A stretch of DNA of 64,000 nucleotides from Chiridota heheva. Taxonomy: Eukaryota; Echinodermata; Holothuroidea; Apodida; Chiridotidae. The stretch is taken from contig JAIGNY010001864.1 in the NCBI GenBank assembly GCA_020152595.1, positions 327,501 through 391,500 on the forward strand. Direction: 5' to 3'. Of this stretch, positions 38,300-49,825 are shown one piece after another. The notes beneath the pieces are model-generated. The model did no database searches. It was not told the DNA's origin and worked only from the letters and a program-made list of their open reading frames with translations. Every line of letters begins with the position of its first letter. The first letter of the stretch is position 1. Both the position numbers and the translations under genes were made by a program.

Positions 38300-38599
38300 A
38301 ATTCTGATGATCTTCGGTATGGAGTTTACTTCTTTTCATAGCACAAGCTTTTCTTGGTGTACTGGCATGAAAAAAAGAAGTATAAACTTGAAGTACAATT
38401 GTCCTATTTTCTTTTCGAAACACTACACACAACGACTTATTTACCTAAAATAACAATAAATCTCACAGAATGCACCACCACCACTGCCACAAACAAATTA
38501 GTCCCAAAAAAGACAACAAAAAATCACCCCTCACAACTTCATAGCCAAGTTCTTCCAGACCCCATCTATTTCCCCCAGATAAAATGATCTCCTTCCTTC

Positions 38600-38808
38600 A
38601 TCATGCTTCCCTCTACAACCATATTTAGTCCTCTCCCGCCCGCTCTCTCTATTTTTGCACCCATGCACTTCCTCTCTCGATCATAGCTTCCTGGCTCTTT
38701 GCCCCTGTACTTCTCTCAGACTCGTCCTATTTTCTGTTCTTCCTACCTCTGTTGACCCTCGCTGTCATGGTGTCCTTAAGTCATCATCAAAGAAACAAAC
38801 AAACAAAA
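38600..38808 (+). mobile_element. Possible 3' UTR and tail of a Jockey/I-like LINE
   Basis: T/C-rich sequence ending TGGTGTCCTTAAGTCATCAT, then CAAAGAAACAAACAAACAAA. The layout matches the clear LINE 3' end at about 44905-44945 (GTGTCGTTAAACCTCAACAA, then ACAAACAAA). No ORF remains, so the call rests on the tail alone. Confidence 0.4.
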
Positions 38809-38908
38809 CCTTTAGGCAAGGCTCTCTTTGATCTAACTCCTCATTATAACTTAAATTGGATAACTTTGATAAAAATTGTGGCTAAAGTGCAACTATTTTA
38901 AATAATTA

Positions 38909-40236
38909 GTTCCGATGCGATAGCATCAGGAACCTATGCAGTCATGACGGCATGTGTGTATTTATGTGTGTCTGTGACGGCCAGCTCGTAAACATGATAT
39001 CTCAAGAATGGTGTAGTGGATTTATGTCATGTGGTATTCATACAGCCCATGTGGTCCATAGATGTGCTTCATTGTTTTTGGTGGTAATGTCATGCATATT
39101 AATGAGTAGGCAGGACCTAATGTCAAATTATTAAAATGCTCTTATTTTAACAACAGCATATCTGTTTTGTTTCATATTTGGTACAGTTATGATGTTAGCT
39201 GGTGTGTACATGTTCATGGTATGAAAACGTTGAATTTCATTAATATGCATAGTGGGCGGGGCTTAATATGATTTTGCTGAAAAGAGCTTGTAAACACGAT
39301 ATCTAAATAACAATAAACTGGATTCAAGTCATATGTGGTACACAGATAGCTCATGGTCCATAGACCCTCTGGATTTTGGTGGCGATTACATGCATATTAA
39401 TTAGTAGGTGGGGCTTAATGTAAAATTCTTGAAATGCCTACATTTTAACAACTGTTGTTATGTTTTGTTTCATATTTGGTACAGTTACGATATTTGCTAG
39501 TGTGTACATCTTCATAGTATAACAAATTTGAACTTTATTAATATGCATAGTGGGTGGGGCATAATATGATTTTGCTGAAAAGAGCTTGTAAACAGGTATC
39601 TCAAGAATGGTAAGCTGGATTCATGTCATATTTGGTACACAGATAGCTCATGGTCCATGATGTGCTCTATTGTTTTTGGTGGTGATGTCATGCATATTAA
39701 TGTGCAGGGAGGGTTTATTGTCACAAAATTGAAATGCCAAATTATAACAACCACATGTATGTTTTGTTTCATATTTGGTACAGTTTATGTTTGCTAATGT
39801 GTACATGTTTATAGTATAAAATCATTGAATTTCATTAGTATGCATAGTGGGCATGCTTAATATGATTTTTTTGGAAAAAAAGCTTGTAATCACGGTATCT
39901 AAAGAATGATAAACTGGATTCAAGTCATATATGGTACACAGATAACTTATGTTCTGTTGATGAGCCTTATTGGTTTTGATGATGATACCTTGCATATTAA
40001 TGAGTAGGCAGGGCTTAACCTAAAATTCTGCAAATATGATACATAAGCAACCACATGTCTGTTTTGCATCATACTCGCTTTGATAATGTTGTTAATTATT
40101 GTGCACATGCTAGTCTATTAAATTGTTCTGCATCATGCATGGTGGTCTTGGCTTATGACTATCCTAGAACAAATAGACATGACAATTAAGACAAAACTTC
40201 CAAATCAATAAGCATATGAAAGAAAGCATCAGAACC
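38909..40236. mobile_element. Hairpin-ended element with ~300-bp internal tandem repeats
   Basis: The left end is a palindrome, GTTCCGATGC-GATA-GCATCAGGAAC (38909-38933, one bulge). The right end, GCATCAGAAC at 40226-40235, is the inverted partner of the left ten bases (9 of 10). Inside are about four tandem units of roughly 300 bp. Each has a stock phrase such as AGCTTGTAAACACG(A)TATCT, GGTACACAGATAGCTCATGG, TGCATATTAAT(G)AGTAGGCAGG and TTTCATATTTGGTACAGTTA. No coding sequence. The layout (short inverted ends, hairpin at one end, central tandem repeats) resembles non-autonomous Helentron-type (HINE) elements. Confidence 0.6.
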
Positions 40237-40974
40237 ACAAAACCTTTTGGTTCTGGTTTTAATGGAAGTTTTGGTAAAAGGTGATATATATATTTATTTT
40301 TTGGGGTGAAAAATGGGCATGTAAGGGTATGTCTGCCCCACTTTTGTCACTTCTTATATGCCTGTGACCTCAGGACAGGTATGGTGGAGGGCAGCTTTTT
40401 CCACACTAAAGGTACAAATACGGTATAGAAGAGAGGAATATACAGGCCTAAGCTCTTTGCTGGGGAGTTGACCTCTGGCTCAATTCCAACATGATTTTCA
40501 GTGGCAGATCCTGGATTTTTGAAAAGGGGCCCGTAAATAACATAGCTTAAAAAGAGATCCAATGAATGCATATGTGGCCACTAAAACGTGATTTGGGCCC
40601 CAAAAGAGGGGCAGCACCAGAAATTTTGGAGAGGAGGCACAGCCAATTTTCATCCTTAGTGGGACCACGCATTATAGCATTAAGGACGCAGGACATCATG
40701 TCGTACGCTTGGGTTTCGATGCGTTAATGGGTTTTAATTTATTTGACATATGTGACGCTCATCATTTACAGATTATTTTCTGTCGTTTCAGAGGGAGAAC
40801 TACATGATTTTATGGAAGACTTTTAATAGATATCTTCTTTGCAGAACATTAATAGACAAGTTTCACCAACTGTGTTATCAATTTTGTAGATTAAATAAAT
40901 ACATTTTTGATATCGGAAACAATTTTGCACCACATTCATGGTGCAACATGACCATTGACTTTTCCTTTATCGTG
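40237..40974. other. No gene recognised
   Basis: CAGTGGCAGATCCTGG at about 40499-40514 resembles the terminal word of hAT-like MITEs. No partner end was identified. Confidence 0.35.
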
Positions 40975-41624
40975 TGACACATGGTTTTTTAACTCTTATA
41001 AAACTGTCAATCTTCTCAAAGTCCTCTCCAACACCAAATGGGGAGCTAATTGTCTCACCTTGCTTACATGTACCTTACCATACCTTACTCTCTCCTTAGA
41101 CCCAAGCTGGACTACGGCAGTTTCATTTGTGCATCTACTTGCAATTTTACTTAATACACATTGAGGTCATTGAATCCCTTTAATAGGATTTGCCTAGGAA
41201 CTATAAAAGCCACTCTCATCACCAGCCTACATGTGGAAGCCAATGAACTCCCCTTTTAGAAGCACCAACATTGGCCTTTGCTTCACTCTACTCATCCTCA
41301 CAAATCCGAGGAACCCTTGTTTTCATTCTATTTGCTCTCCCTTCACAAACCTCTTCAATCTCAACAAACGTGTCCTCCACCTTTCAGGATTCGAATGAAA
41401 TTTTACCTCACCAAAGCCAACATCAACATTTACTCAATGAGCCAGACACACTATTCCTCCTACTCCCCCCTGGGCTATACCCTCCCCTCAAGTATTCCTT
41501 TGCCTTTCTTCTGACACAAAAGCTCTTTTTAGCCCCTCCTTTTTTCGCTCCAAATATGGTCAACTCAGTAGACACTTCCACAACTTCCTTTTCTTTTCAC
41601 TGATGGCTCCACATGGGAAGGCTC

Positions 41625-41742
41625 CTCTGCAACTGCAGCTGTCTGTCCCGGCCTTACACCTGCCCTCTGCAACTGCAGCTGTCTGTCCCGGCCTTACACC
41701 TGCCCTCTGCAACTGCAGCTGTCTGTCCCGGCCTTACACCTG
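41625..41742. repeat. 40-bp x3 tandem repeat inside the RNase H domain
   Basis: The unit CTCTGCAACTGCAGCTGTCT plus GTCCCGGCCTTACACCTGCC occurs three times, starting at 41625, 41665 and 41705, with almost no divergence. It begins right after the FTDGSTWEGS segment. Forty is not a multiple of three, so each added copy shifts the LINE frame. Confidence 0.95.
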
Positions 41743-42340
41743 CTTCAAGATTGCCAGATGTAGCTTCAATCTATTCAGCTGAAGCAAAAGCCATTTTATA
41801 GAACTCTCGTTTTGCTCTCGCTTCGTCATTTTCTCTGACTCCGTATCGGTTCTCACAGGTATCCGAAGCATGATCTGGTTTAATATCCTAATCTTATAAA
41901 ACAAGATTGACCTCCTTTCATCCTCTGAGAAGAAAATAATCTTCTTCTGGATTCTTAGCCATGTCGGTATTTCTCAGAACGATAGGGCCGACAAAGCAGC
42001 CAATAACACCTTGTCCAATCAAATAGCATCTATCCCTTTTTCACACTCTGATTTTGGCCTTAACATTTCTAATTACCTCGCTATAGCTTATATAGCTTGG
42101 CAAAGCTCCTGGAATCTTGAGACGGGTAACAAACCCCACTCTTATCAACTCAAGTTGGAGTCAATACCTCTTACACAGTCACCTCTGCAGAGAAGATGTT
42201 GTTATCACCTGTATACATCTTGGCTATTCTTCACTCACACACTCATATCTCTTATCAGGCTCTCCCAAACCTGTGTGCCTCACCTGCAATATTGAACTTT
42301 CAATCAATTATATTTTTTTAACCTGCCCCTGATACTCTGA

Positions 42341-44637
42341 TTTCAGATCAGCTCTCATCCTCTTCACTGTATCTCAGCTCTCATTCTCTTCACTCTATCT
42401 CAGATCTCATCCTCTTCACTCTATCTCAGATCTTATCCTTTTCACTGTATCTCAGCTCTCATCCTCTTCACTCTATCTCAGATCTCATCCTCTTCACTCT
42501 ATCTCAGATCTCATCCTCTTCACTCTATCTCAGATCTTATCCTTTTCACTGTATCTCAGCTCTCTTCCTCTTCACTCTATCTCAGATCTCATCTTCACTC
42601 TATCTCAGATCTCATCCTCTTCACTCTATCTCTGATCTCATCCTCTTCACTCGTATCTCAGATCTCATTCTCTTCACTCTATCTCAGATCTCATCTTTAT
42701 TCTATCTCAGATTTCATCCTCTTCACTATCTCAGATCTCATCCTCTTCACTCTATCTCAGTTCTCATCCTCCTTACTCTACCTCAGATCTCATCCTCTTC
42801 AATCTATCTGAGATCTCATCCTCTTCACTCTATCTCAGATCTCATCCTCTTCACTCTATCTTAAATCTCATCCTCTTCACTATCTCAGATCTCATCCTCT
42901 TCACTGTATTTTAGATCTCATCCTCTTCACTCTATCTCAGATCTCATCCTCTTAACTCTATCTCAGATCTCATCCTCTTCATTCTATCTCAGATCTCATC
43001 CTCTACTCTATCTCAGATCGCATCCTCTTCACTTTATCTCAGATCTCATCCTCTTCATTCTATCTCAGATCTCATTCTCTTCATTCTATCTCAGATCTCA
43101 TTCTCTTCATTCTATCTCAGATCTCATCCTCTTCATTCTATCTCAGATCTCATCCTCTTCATTCTATCTCAAATCTCATCCTCTTCACTCGTATCTCAGA
43201 TCTCATTCTTTTCACTCTATCTCAGATCTCATCCTCTTCATTCTATCTCAGCTCTCATCTTCTTCACTCTACCTCAGCTCTCTTCCTCTTCACTCTATCT
43301 CAGATCTCATCCTCTTCACTCTATCTCAGATCTTATCCTCTTCACTCGTATCTCAGATCTTATCCTTTTCACTCTATCTTAGCTCTCATCCTCTTCACTC
43401 TATCTCAGATCTCATCCTCTTCACTTTATCTCAGATCGCATCCTCTTCACTCTATCTCAGATCTTATCCTCTTCACTCTATCTCAGATCTCATCCTCTTC
43501 ACTTTATCTCAGATCTCATCCTCTTCACTCTATCTCAGATCTCATCCTCTTCACTTTATCTCAGATCTCATCTATCTCAGATCTCATCTATTTCAGATCT
43601 CATCTATCTCAGATCTCATCTATCTCAGATCTTTTTTATCATAGATCTCATCTATCTCAGATCTCATCTATCTCAGATCTGATCCTCTTCACTCTATCTT
43701 AGCTCTCATTCTCTTCACTCTATCTCAGATCTCATTTTCTTCACTCTATCTCAGATCTCATCCTCTTCACTCTATTTTCAGATCTCATCCTCTTCACTCT
43801 ATCTCAGATCTCATTTTCTTCACTCTATCTCAGCTCTCATCCTCTTCACTCTATTTTAGATCTCATCCTCTTCACTCTATCTCAGATCTCATCCTCTTCA
43901 CTCTATCTCAGATCTCATCCTTTTCACTCTATCTCAGATCTCATCCTCTTCACTCTATCTCAGATCTCATCCTTTTCACTGTATCTCAGCTCTCATCCTC
44001 TTCACTATCTCAGATCCCATCCTTTTCACTCTATCTCAGATCTCATTCTCTTAACTCTGTCTCAGATCTCATCCTCTTCATTCTATCTCAGATCTCATCC
44101 TCTACTCTATCTCAGATCGCATCCTCTTCTCTTTATCTCAGATCTCATCCTCTTCACTCTATCTCAGATCTTATCCCCTTCACTCTATCTCAGATCTCAT
44201 CCTCTTCACTCTATCTCAGATCTCATTCTCTTCATTCTATCTCAGATCTCATCTTCTTCATTCTATCTCAGATCTCATCCTCTTCATTCTATTTCAAATC
44301 TCATCCTCTTCATTCTATCTCAAATCTCATCCGCTTCATTCTACCTCAGATCTCATTCTATTCATTCTATCTCAGATCTCATCCTCTTCACTCTATCTCA
44401 GATCTCATCCGCTTCATTCTACCTCAGATCTCATCCTCTTCATTCTATCTCAGATCTCATCCTCTTCACTCTATCTCAGATCTCATCCGCTTCATTCTAC
44501 CTCAGATCTCATCCTCTTCATTCTATCTCAGATCTCATCCTCTTCACTATCTCAGATCCCATCCTTTTCACTCTATCTTAGCTCTCATCCTCTTCACTCT
44601 ATCTCAGATCTCATCCTCTTCACTCTATCTCAGATCT
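42341..44637. repeat. 26-bp minisatellite (TCAGATCTCATCCTCTTCACTCTATC-type)
   Basis: About 85-90 copies of a 26-bp unit containing CAGATCTCATCCTCTTCAC and TCTATCT. The first copies merge with the LINE coding sequence that reads SDFRSALILF. The array ends where TTCAGATC-like sequence resumes as TTTTTATGAAAAATTC. A sub-block at about 43556-43682 has contracted to a 16-bp unit (CTCATCTATCTCAGAT). Variation is mostly single substitutions. Confidence 0.95.
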
Positions 44638-45229
44638 TTTTATGAAAAATTCTTCAAACATCATTAGTTTCTTCCGTAACAGCAACTTATTTCATTTAAT
44701 CTAATTTCACTCAATTTCTCATTTTACCTCCTCCCCCTTTTTCTCTCCTCCTCCCCCTCTCTCCTCCTCTCTCTCTCATCCTCCTCTCCTTACTATACTT
44801 CCTCCTCTCATGCCCACCTATTTTATCAAAAATTCATTTTCTTTTTTCTCGATTTATTCTAGCACCATAAATTTTTCATACCCATTTGGTACATGTGACT
44901 CTGACTGTTGCAGTGTCGTTAAACCTCAACAAACAAACAAAAGAATACACGGTTTTCAATGTGCATGCATTCATGCCTAATTTTGTGCTCTACTAGGCCA
45001 GGTCTGTAAGGGGCTAATGAGTGGTATTCAGCCCACACATACACCCTGTATTGCAGTGTTTTTATAGTTCCAAGTTTTAAGGAATACCTCATTAATCTAA
45101 CCCGCCATGCCAGGCTGGTGGGATAATCCCCTCAGATAATAAGTGCTGCTCTCAGCTCATTGTCAACACATTGCACACACAGTCCCGAGTGGAGTTTCCA
45201 TTACATTACTCGCATGGGCAGGAGGTGAC

Positions 45230-47275
45230 AACCACCACTTACTTAATTCTGTTATCGTTTTTGAACTCGAAAAAGCTCTCAAGAATACTAAGCAGACGGC
45301 CCCTGGAGGAAGGAGGGGGAGTGGGGTGGAGTTACTTACCTACATATCAAAAAGTGTTCTACAAATTTTTGTGAACTTTACAATACTTGTTTTAAGTTTG
45401 GAACTTTTCCTATTAAGTGGAAAACAGGGCAAGTTATTCTCATACCCAAGCTGGGGACGGATCATTAAAAACCAAATAATTATAGACCCATTACACTTTC
45501 TTCTGTTCTTAGCAAACTTCTTGAGAGGATCATCTGTTCTAGGCTCACTACTTATCTTAACAATACTAATTTCTTTAATAACTATCAAGCTGGTTTTCAT
45601 TCAAATTTCAGTACTGCAGATCAGATAGCCAAGTTGTCTCACCATATTGCTTTAAACCTATCTGAGAGAAATTTTGTATTTATACTGCTTTCTTCGCTGC
45701 CGAAAAGGCTTTAGATAAGTTATGGCATAATGGTCTACTTTTCAAACTCAACAAGATCTTTCTCCCAGTAAAATCGATTCCCTTAATTGCAGACTTTTTA
45801 TCCAACAGACATTAAAGTTAATAATGTTTTTTCTGATCCATTGGTTGTGAATAAAAGCACCCCTCCTAAGCCCACTTAGTCCGTTGCTTTTTCTTATTTT
45901 TGTAAACGACATTCCGAACCCCTCTTCTGACTACATTCATATTTCTCAGTATGCAGATGACTTGACTGTCTGGTCGTTGGCCAAAAACGTTCTTACTGCC
46001 AGGGACGATTTGCAATATTACATTAACCTTCTGCAATGCTGGTGCAGTAAATGGAGAATGTTCCTTAACCCTTCCAAAGCTCAATCTATTGTTTTCTTCC
46101 GTCGTCGTCCTGTTTCAGTTCCAATCTTACTTTTTAATGATACTGTAATACCGAATTATAATTCAGTTAACTTTTTGGATATCACTTATGATACTAGATT
46201 TAATTTTATGCCGCATTTTGATTTTTTGATTAAAGAACTCAAAGTCTGCACTTCTCAACTGTTTACTGTCTGTGGTACTGCTTACAATCCTAGAGCTTCA
46301 CCTTCTACAACCCTAATTTTATACACTAGTCTTATTCGCTCACTTATTGATTACTCGTTTATTGTTTTCCCTTTGCTCTCCAACACTAATCGTCTTAAAC
46401 TGGAGCAAATGCAAACTAATGCCCTAAAAATAATTTTCCACATACCTGGTTGGGTTTCACCACTAGCACTTGTTGACCTCCCCAATGTACATACCTTGTT
46501 GGGTTTCACCAATAGCACTTGTCGGCCTCCCCAATGTACATACCTCGTTGGGTTTCACCAATAGCACTTGTTGGCCTCCCCAATGTACATACCTTGTTGG
46601 GTTTCACAACTAGCACTTGTCGGCCTCCCCAATGTACATACCTTGTTGGGTTTCACCAATAGCACTTGTTGGCCTCCCCAATGTACATACCTCGTTGGGT
46701 TTCACCACTAGCACTTGTTGGCCTCCCCAATGTACATACCTCGTTGGGTTTCACCAATAGCACTTGTTGGCCTCCTCAATGTACATACCTCGTTGGGTTT
46801 CACCACTAGCACTTGTTGGATTCCCCAATGTACATGCCTCGTTAGGTTTAACCACTAGCACTTGTTGGCTTCCCCAATGTACATACCTCGTTGGGTTTCA
46901 CCAATAGCACTTGTTGGCCTCCTCAATGTACATACCTCGTTGGGTTTCACCAATAGCACTTGTTGGCCTCCTCAATGTACATACCTCGTTGGGTTTCACC
47001 ACTAGCATTTGTTGGATTCCCCAATGTACATACCCCGTTGGGTTTCACCACTAGCACTTGTCAGCCTTCACTTCCTTCCCAATGTTCAATCTCGTATTGA
47101 TTTACCCTTTGGTAATTATTGTAAAATCCGTCTCACTACTGATAAACACTTTATCAAAACTTGTATTAATGAAGAACAGTTGATCTTCTGGAATATCTAC
47201 CAGCTTAAAGTAAAAGGCCCGTTTTCACAAATCTTATTTAGCTATTTCTTTGGCCTAGTCCTTTTTTTCTAGTAT
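45230..47275 (+). mobile_element. Jockey-like LINE reverse transcriptase pseudogene
   Basis: The pieces read LEKALKNTKQTAPG (about 45265), YRPITLSS-like wording near 45480, and YQAGFHSNFSTADQIAKLSH near 45585. Then PLSPLLFLIFVNDIPN leads into ISQYADDLTVWSLAKN, with YADD at 45950-45961, and INLLQCWCSKWRMFLNPSKA and FLDITYDTRFNFMPHFD follow. The post-palm segment LIRSLIDYSFIVFPLL and MQTNALKIIFHIPGW enters a 49-bp array and resumes as LHFLPNVQSRIDL. There is one long intact frame (45884-46450), but the N-terminal half carries many frameshifts. The wording is Jockey-clade-like and distinct from the element at 40975-44945. The 3' side is cut at 47280 by the next element. Confidence 0.82.
46451..47087. 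repeat. 49-bp minisatellite grown from RT coding sequence
   Basis: Thirteen starts of TGGGTTTCACCA(C/A)(T)AGCACTTGT occur at an exact 49-bp period (46451, 46500, 46549 ... 47039). Each unit continues (T/C)GGCCTCCCCAATGTACATACC. The first copy encodes the LINE peptide GWVSPLALVDLPN and the last copy passes back into the same LINE reading (WVSPLALVSLHFLPN). Forty-nine is not a multiple of three, so the array destroyed the frame. Confidence 0.97.
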
Positions 47276-47280
47276 ATTTT

Positions 47281-49499
47281 TGGTTCGCATGCGAAGCATT
47301 TATGCGAACCTACATAATGGCGATTACATCCGTCCCGCCGTCTAGTCGTCCACAGATTTGTCCTGAGATTTCCTCAAAAATGTTCAAGTTTTTTGAGAAT
47401 TCCTTAAAATTTCCTTATAAAATGTTACAGTTTTTCTGAGGTACTTAAGAAAGGATTAAAGACTAGTTCCTTAAAAAGTCTACAATACATTTAATATTTT
47501 TATAGAAGATAATCGTAAAATGATATAATTTTCCAATGTTCTTCAGAGATCCTCAAGTCTCTCTTGTAGCACTTGAGATTTGAAATCCTTAAAATTCTTC
47601 AAAATATTTGGGCACCAAACAGTTATATCAGGCATGATTTTTAAACTCCACCTTTATTATTGTGTTTATTTGCATAAAGTTACCACAGTATATGACCTGA
47701 CCAGACTTTTTTATTTAGCATGCTTAGTCAGGGAGTGTGGCAGGATGTGATTGCATATAAACATAGGGAGGGATGCCATGTGGGGACATAGATGGGGGCC
47801 ATGAGGGACATACTGTATGATATAATATTTACCATGCTGTATACACCAAGGGCTATATCAGGCATAATTATTTGACTCCACCTTTTTTTCTTATTCAACA
47901 ACTCATTTGCATATAAGTTATTATATGAACTGACACTTTAATACATAGTATGCTAAATCAGGGACTGTGATAGCTAGGATGAGACTTCTTATGGAGCTTA
48001 TGGTACGTCATGTAAGACATAGGGTGGGATGACATGTGGGGTGGCATGTGGGACATGGGGTGGGATACAATATGGGACATGGGGTGGGATACCATGTGAA
48101 ACAGGGTGGAATGCCACATAGGATATGTGGTGGAATGCCATGCAGGACATAGGGTGGATTGCCATGGGATAGAATGTCATGTGGGACATGGGATGTCATG
48201 TGGGACATGGCGTCCCACCCCATTTTAACAAGTCATTTGCATATAAGTTATTATATGAACTGACACTTTCATACATAGTATGCTCAATCAGTGACTGTGA
48301 TAGCTAGGATGAGACTTCTTATGGAGCCTATGGGATGTCATGTGGGACATGGGGTGGGATGTCATGTGGGACATGGGGTGGGATGCCATGTGGGACAGGG
48401 TAGAATGCCATGTGGGACATGGTGGGATGCCACGAGTAACACAGAGTGTGACAGGTTGTGATGCCATGTGTGACATAAGGTAGGATGCCATGTGTGACAT
48501 AAGGTAGGATGCCATGTGTGACATAGGGTAGGAGGCTATGTGGGACATAGGGTGGGAGGCCATGGGAACATGGGATGTGATGCCATGTGGTACATAAAGT
48601 AGGATGTCATTGGGACATTGAGAGGGATACCTTGTGGAACATATGGTGGGATGCCATGTGGGACATCAGGTGGGAAGCCACTGATGCAGGACACAGGGAG
48701 GGATGCCATGTGGGACATAGGGAGGGGTGTCATGTAGTACATATGGTTGGATTAATGTGGGACACACATGTAGGATGGGATCCATGTGGGTCATAGCATG
48801 GGATGTGGCACATATGGTGGAATGTCATGTGGGACATATGGTGGAATATGCCATGTGAGACACTGTGTGGTGGAATGCCATGTGGGAGATATGGTGGAAT
48901 GCCCTGTGGGACATGATGGAATGCCATGTGGGACATGCCATGTGGAACATGGGATATCATGTGGGACATGGGATGGGATGCCATGTGGGAGATATGGTGG
49001 AATGCCATGTGGGACATGGGGTGGGATGCATGTGGGAGATATGGTGGAATGCCATGTGGGACATGAGATGGGATGTCGTGTGGGACATGGGGTAGGATGC
49101 CATGTGGGACATGGGGTGGGATGCCATGTGGGACATGGGGTGGGATGCTATGTGGGTCATAGGATGGGATGCCTTGTGGGACATATGATGGAATGCCATG
49201 TGGGACATGGGATGTCATGTGGGACATGGGGTTACCACATGGTGGAATGCCATGTGGGACATGGGATGGGATGTCGTGTGGGACATGGGGTAGGATGCCA
49301 TGTGGGACATGGAGTGGGATGCCATGTGGGACATGAAGTGGGATGCCATGTGGGACATGGGGTGGGATGCCATGTGGGACATGGGGTGGGATGCCATGTG
49401 GGACATAGGATGCCATGTGGGACTTAAGTGTGAGATGCCATTTTTATAATTGGCCGGATCATATGATATGGGTGTCAATTTGCATGGGCATGCGAACCA
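47281..49499. mobile_element. 2.2-kb element with perfect 12-bp terminal inverted repeats
   Basis: The left end TGGTTCGCATGC (47281-47292) is the exact reverse complement of the right end GCATGCGAACCA (49488-49499). The left end also forms a hairpin with ATGCGAACC at 47302-47310. Inside are two to three copies of a phrase (ATATCAGGCAT(A/G)AT, CATTTGCATATAAGTTATTA, ACATAGTATGCT(A/C)AATCAG) and a 24-bp minisatellite. No ORF with a recognisable domain. It interrupts the end of the Jockey-like LINE. No target-site duplication is visible; T flanks both ends. The architecture matches the element at 38909-40236. Confidence 0.7.
48000..49436. repeat. 24-bp minisatellite (GTGGGACATGGGGTGGGATGCCAT)n
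   Basis: About 55 imperfect copies, interrupted at 48215-48330 by a second copy of the longer phrase found in the left half of the host element. The unit is a multiple of three, so long false frames with eight-residue repeats (VPHGIPPH, GCHVGHGV) occur on both strands. Confidence 0.95.
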
Positions 49500-49782
49500 T
49501 GATGGTATTTACCGTTCTAGTTCTAGTTGGTGTTTTCTTTTTGTTCCACCCTAGGAATTGTTGGTATGTTGTTTACTTGTAGTTAGCTATTTGTAGTTTT
49601 CCTAGGGTGGGGTTGCTCTGAAACAACTCCTTTGTGTTCATGTTTTTGCTTGTGTGTCCTCTGACTGTTGTCGAGTTTGTTTTTGGTGTGGTCTTTGGCC
49701 CCCCCCCCTCATCCATGCTCGTTCCTCATTCATTTGTGCTTGTTTTTGTTTGTTTTTGACTTTGTAGCACGGCCTGCAGCTA

Positions 49783-49825
49783 TGGAGCCCAGTCGGTAAA
49801 CTATAACAGTTTGGATTCGATACTC
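49783..49825 (+). mobile_element. Possible tRNA-derived SINE head
   Basis: TGGAGCCCAGTCGG (49783-49796) resembles an A box and GGATTCGATACTC (49813-49825) a B box, with tRNA-like spacing of about 30 bp. A T-rich region lies upstream. Both boxes deviate from consensus and the family is unknown. Confidence 0.25.

Larger units (their letters stand above)
40975..44945 (+). mobile_element. Jockey/I-like LINE: RT C-terminus, RNase H and 3' tail
   Basis: 5'-truncated LINE. It begins in the region after the RT palm (LLKVLSNTKWGA at about 41020, then PKLDYGSFICAST in a second frame and SLHVEANELP). It continues through YSTHPHKSEEPLFSFYLLSL to an RNase H domain. There FTDGS carries the first acidic residue (about 41597-41611), IYSAEAKAIL the Glu, FSDSVSVLTG an Asp, and SHVGISQNDRADKAA the H...D motif (about 41960-42000). 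A Cys/His segment near the C-terminus reads PVCLTCNIELSINYIFLTCP. A 26-bp array interrupts the last coding stretch. The end is GTGTCGTTAAACCTCAACAA and an ACAAACAAA tail. Numerous frameshifts make it inactive. Confidence 0.8.

Noticed and set aside
48730-49427. Histidine/glycine-rich repeat proteins of 213-228 codons (GCHVGHGV, VPHGIPPH)
   Set aside because: By-product of a 24-bp array whose length is a multiple of three. No start context, splice sites or non-repeat domain.
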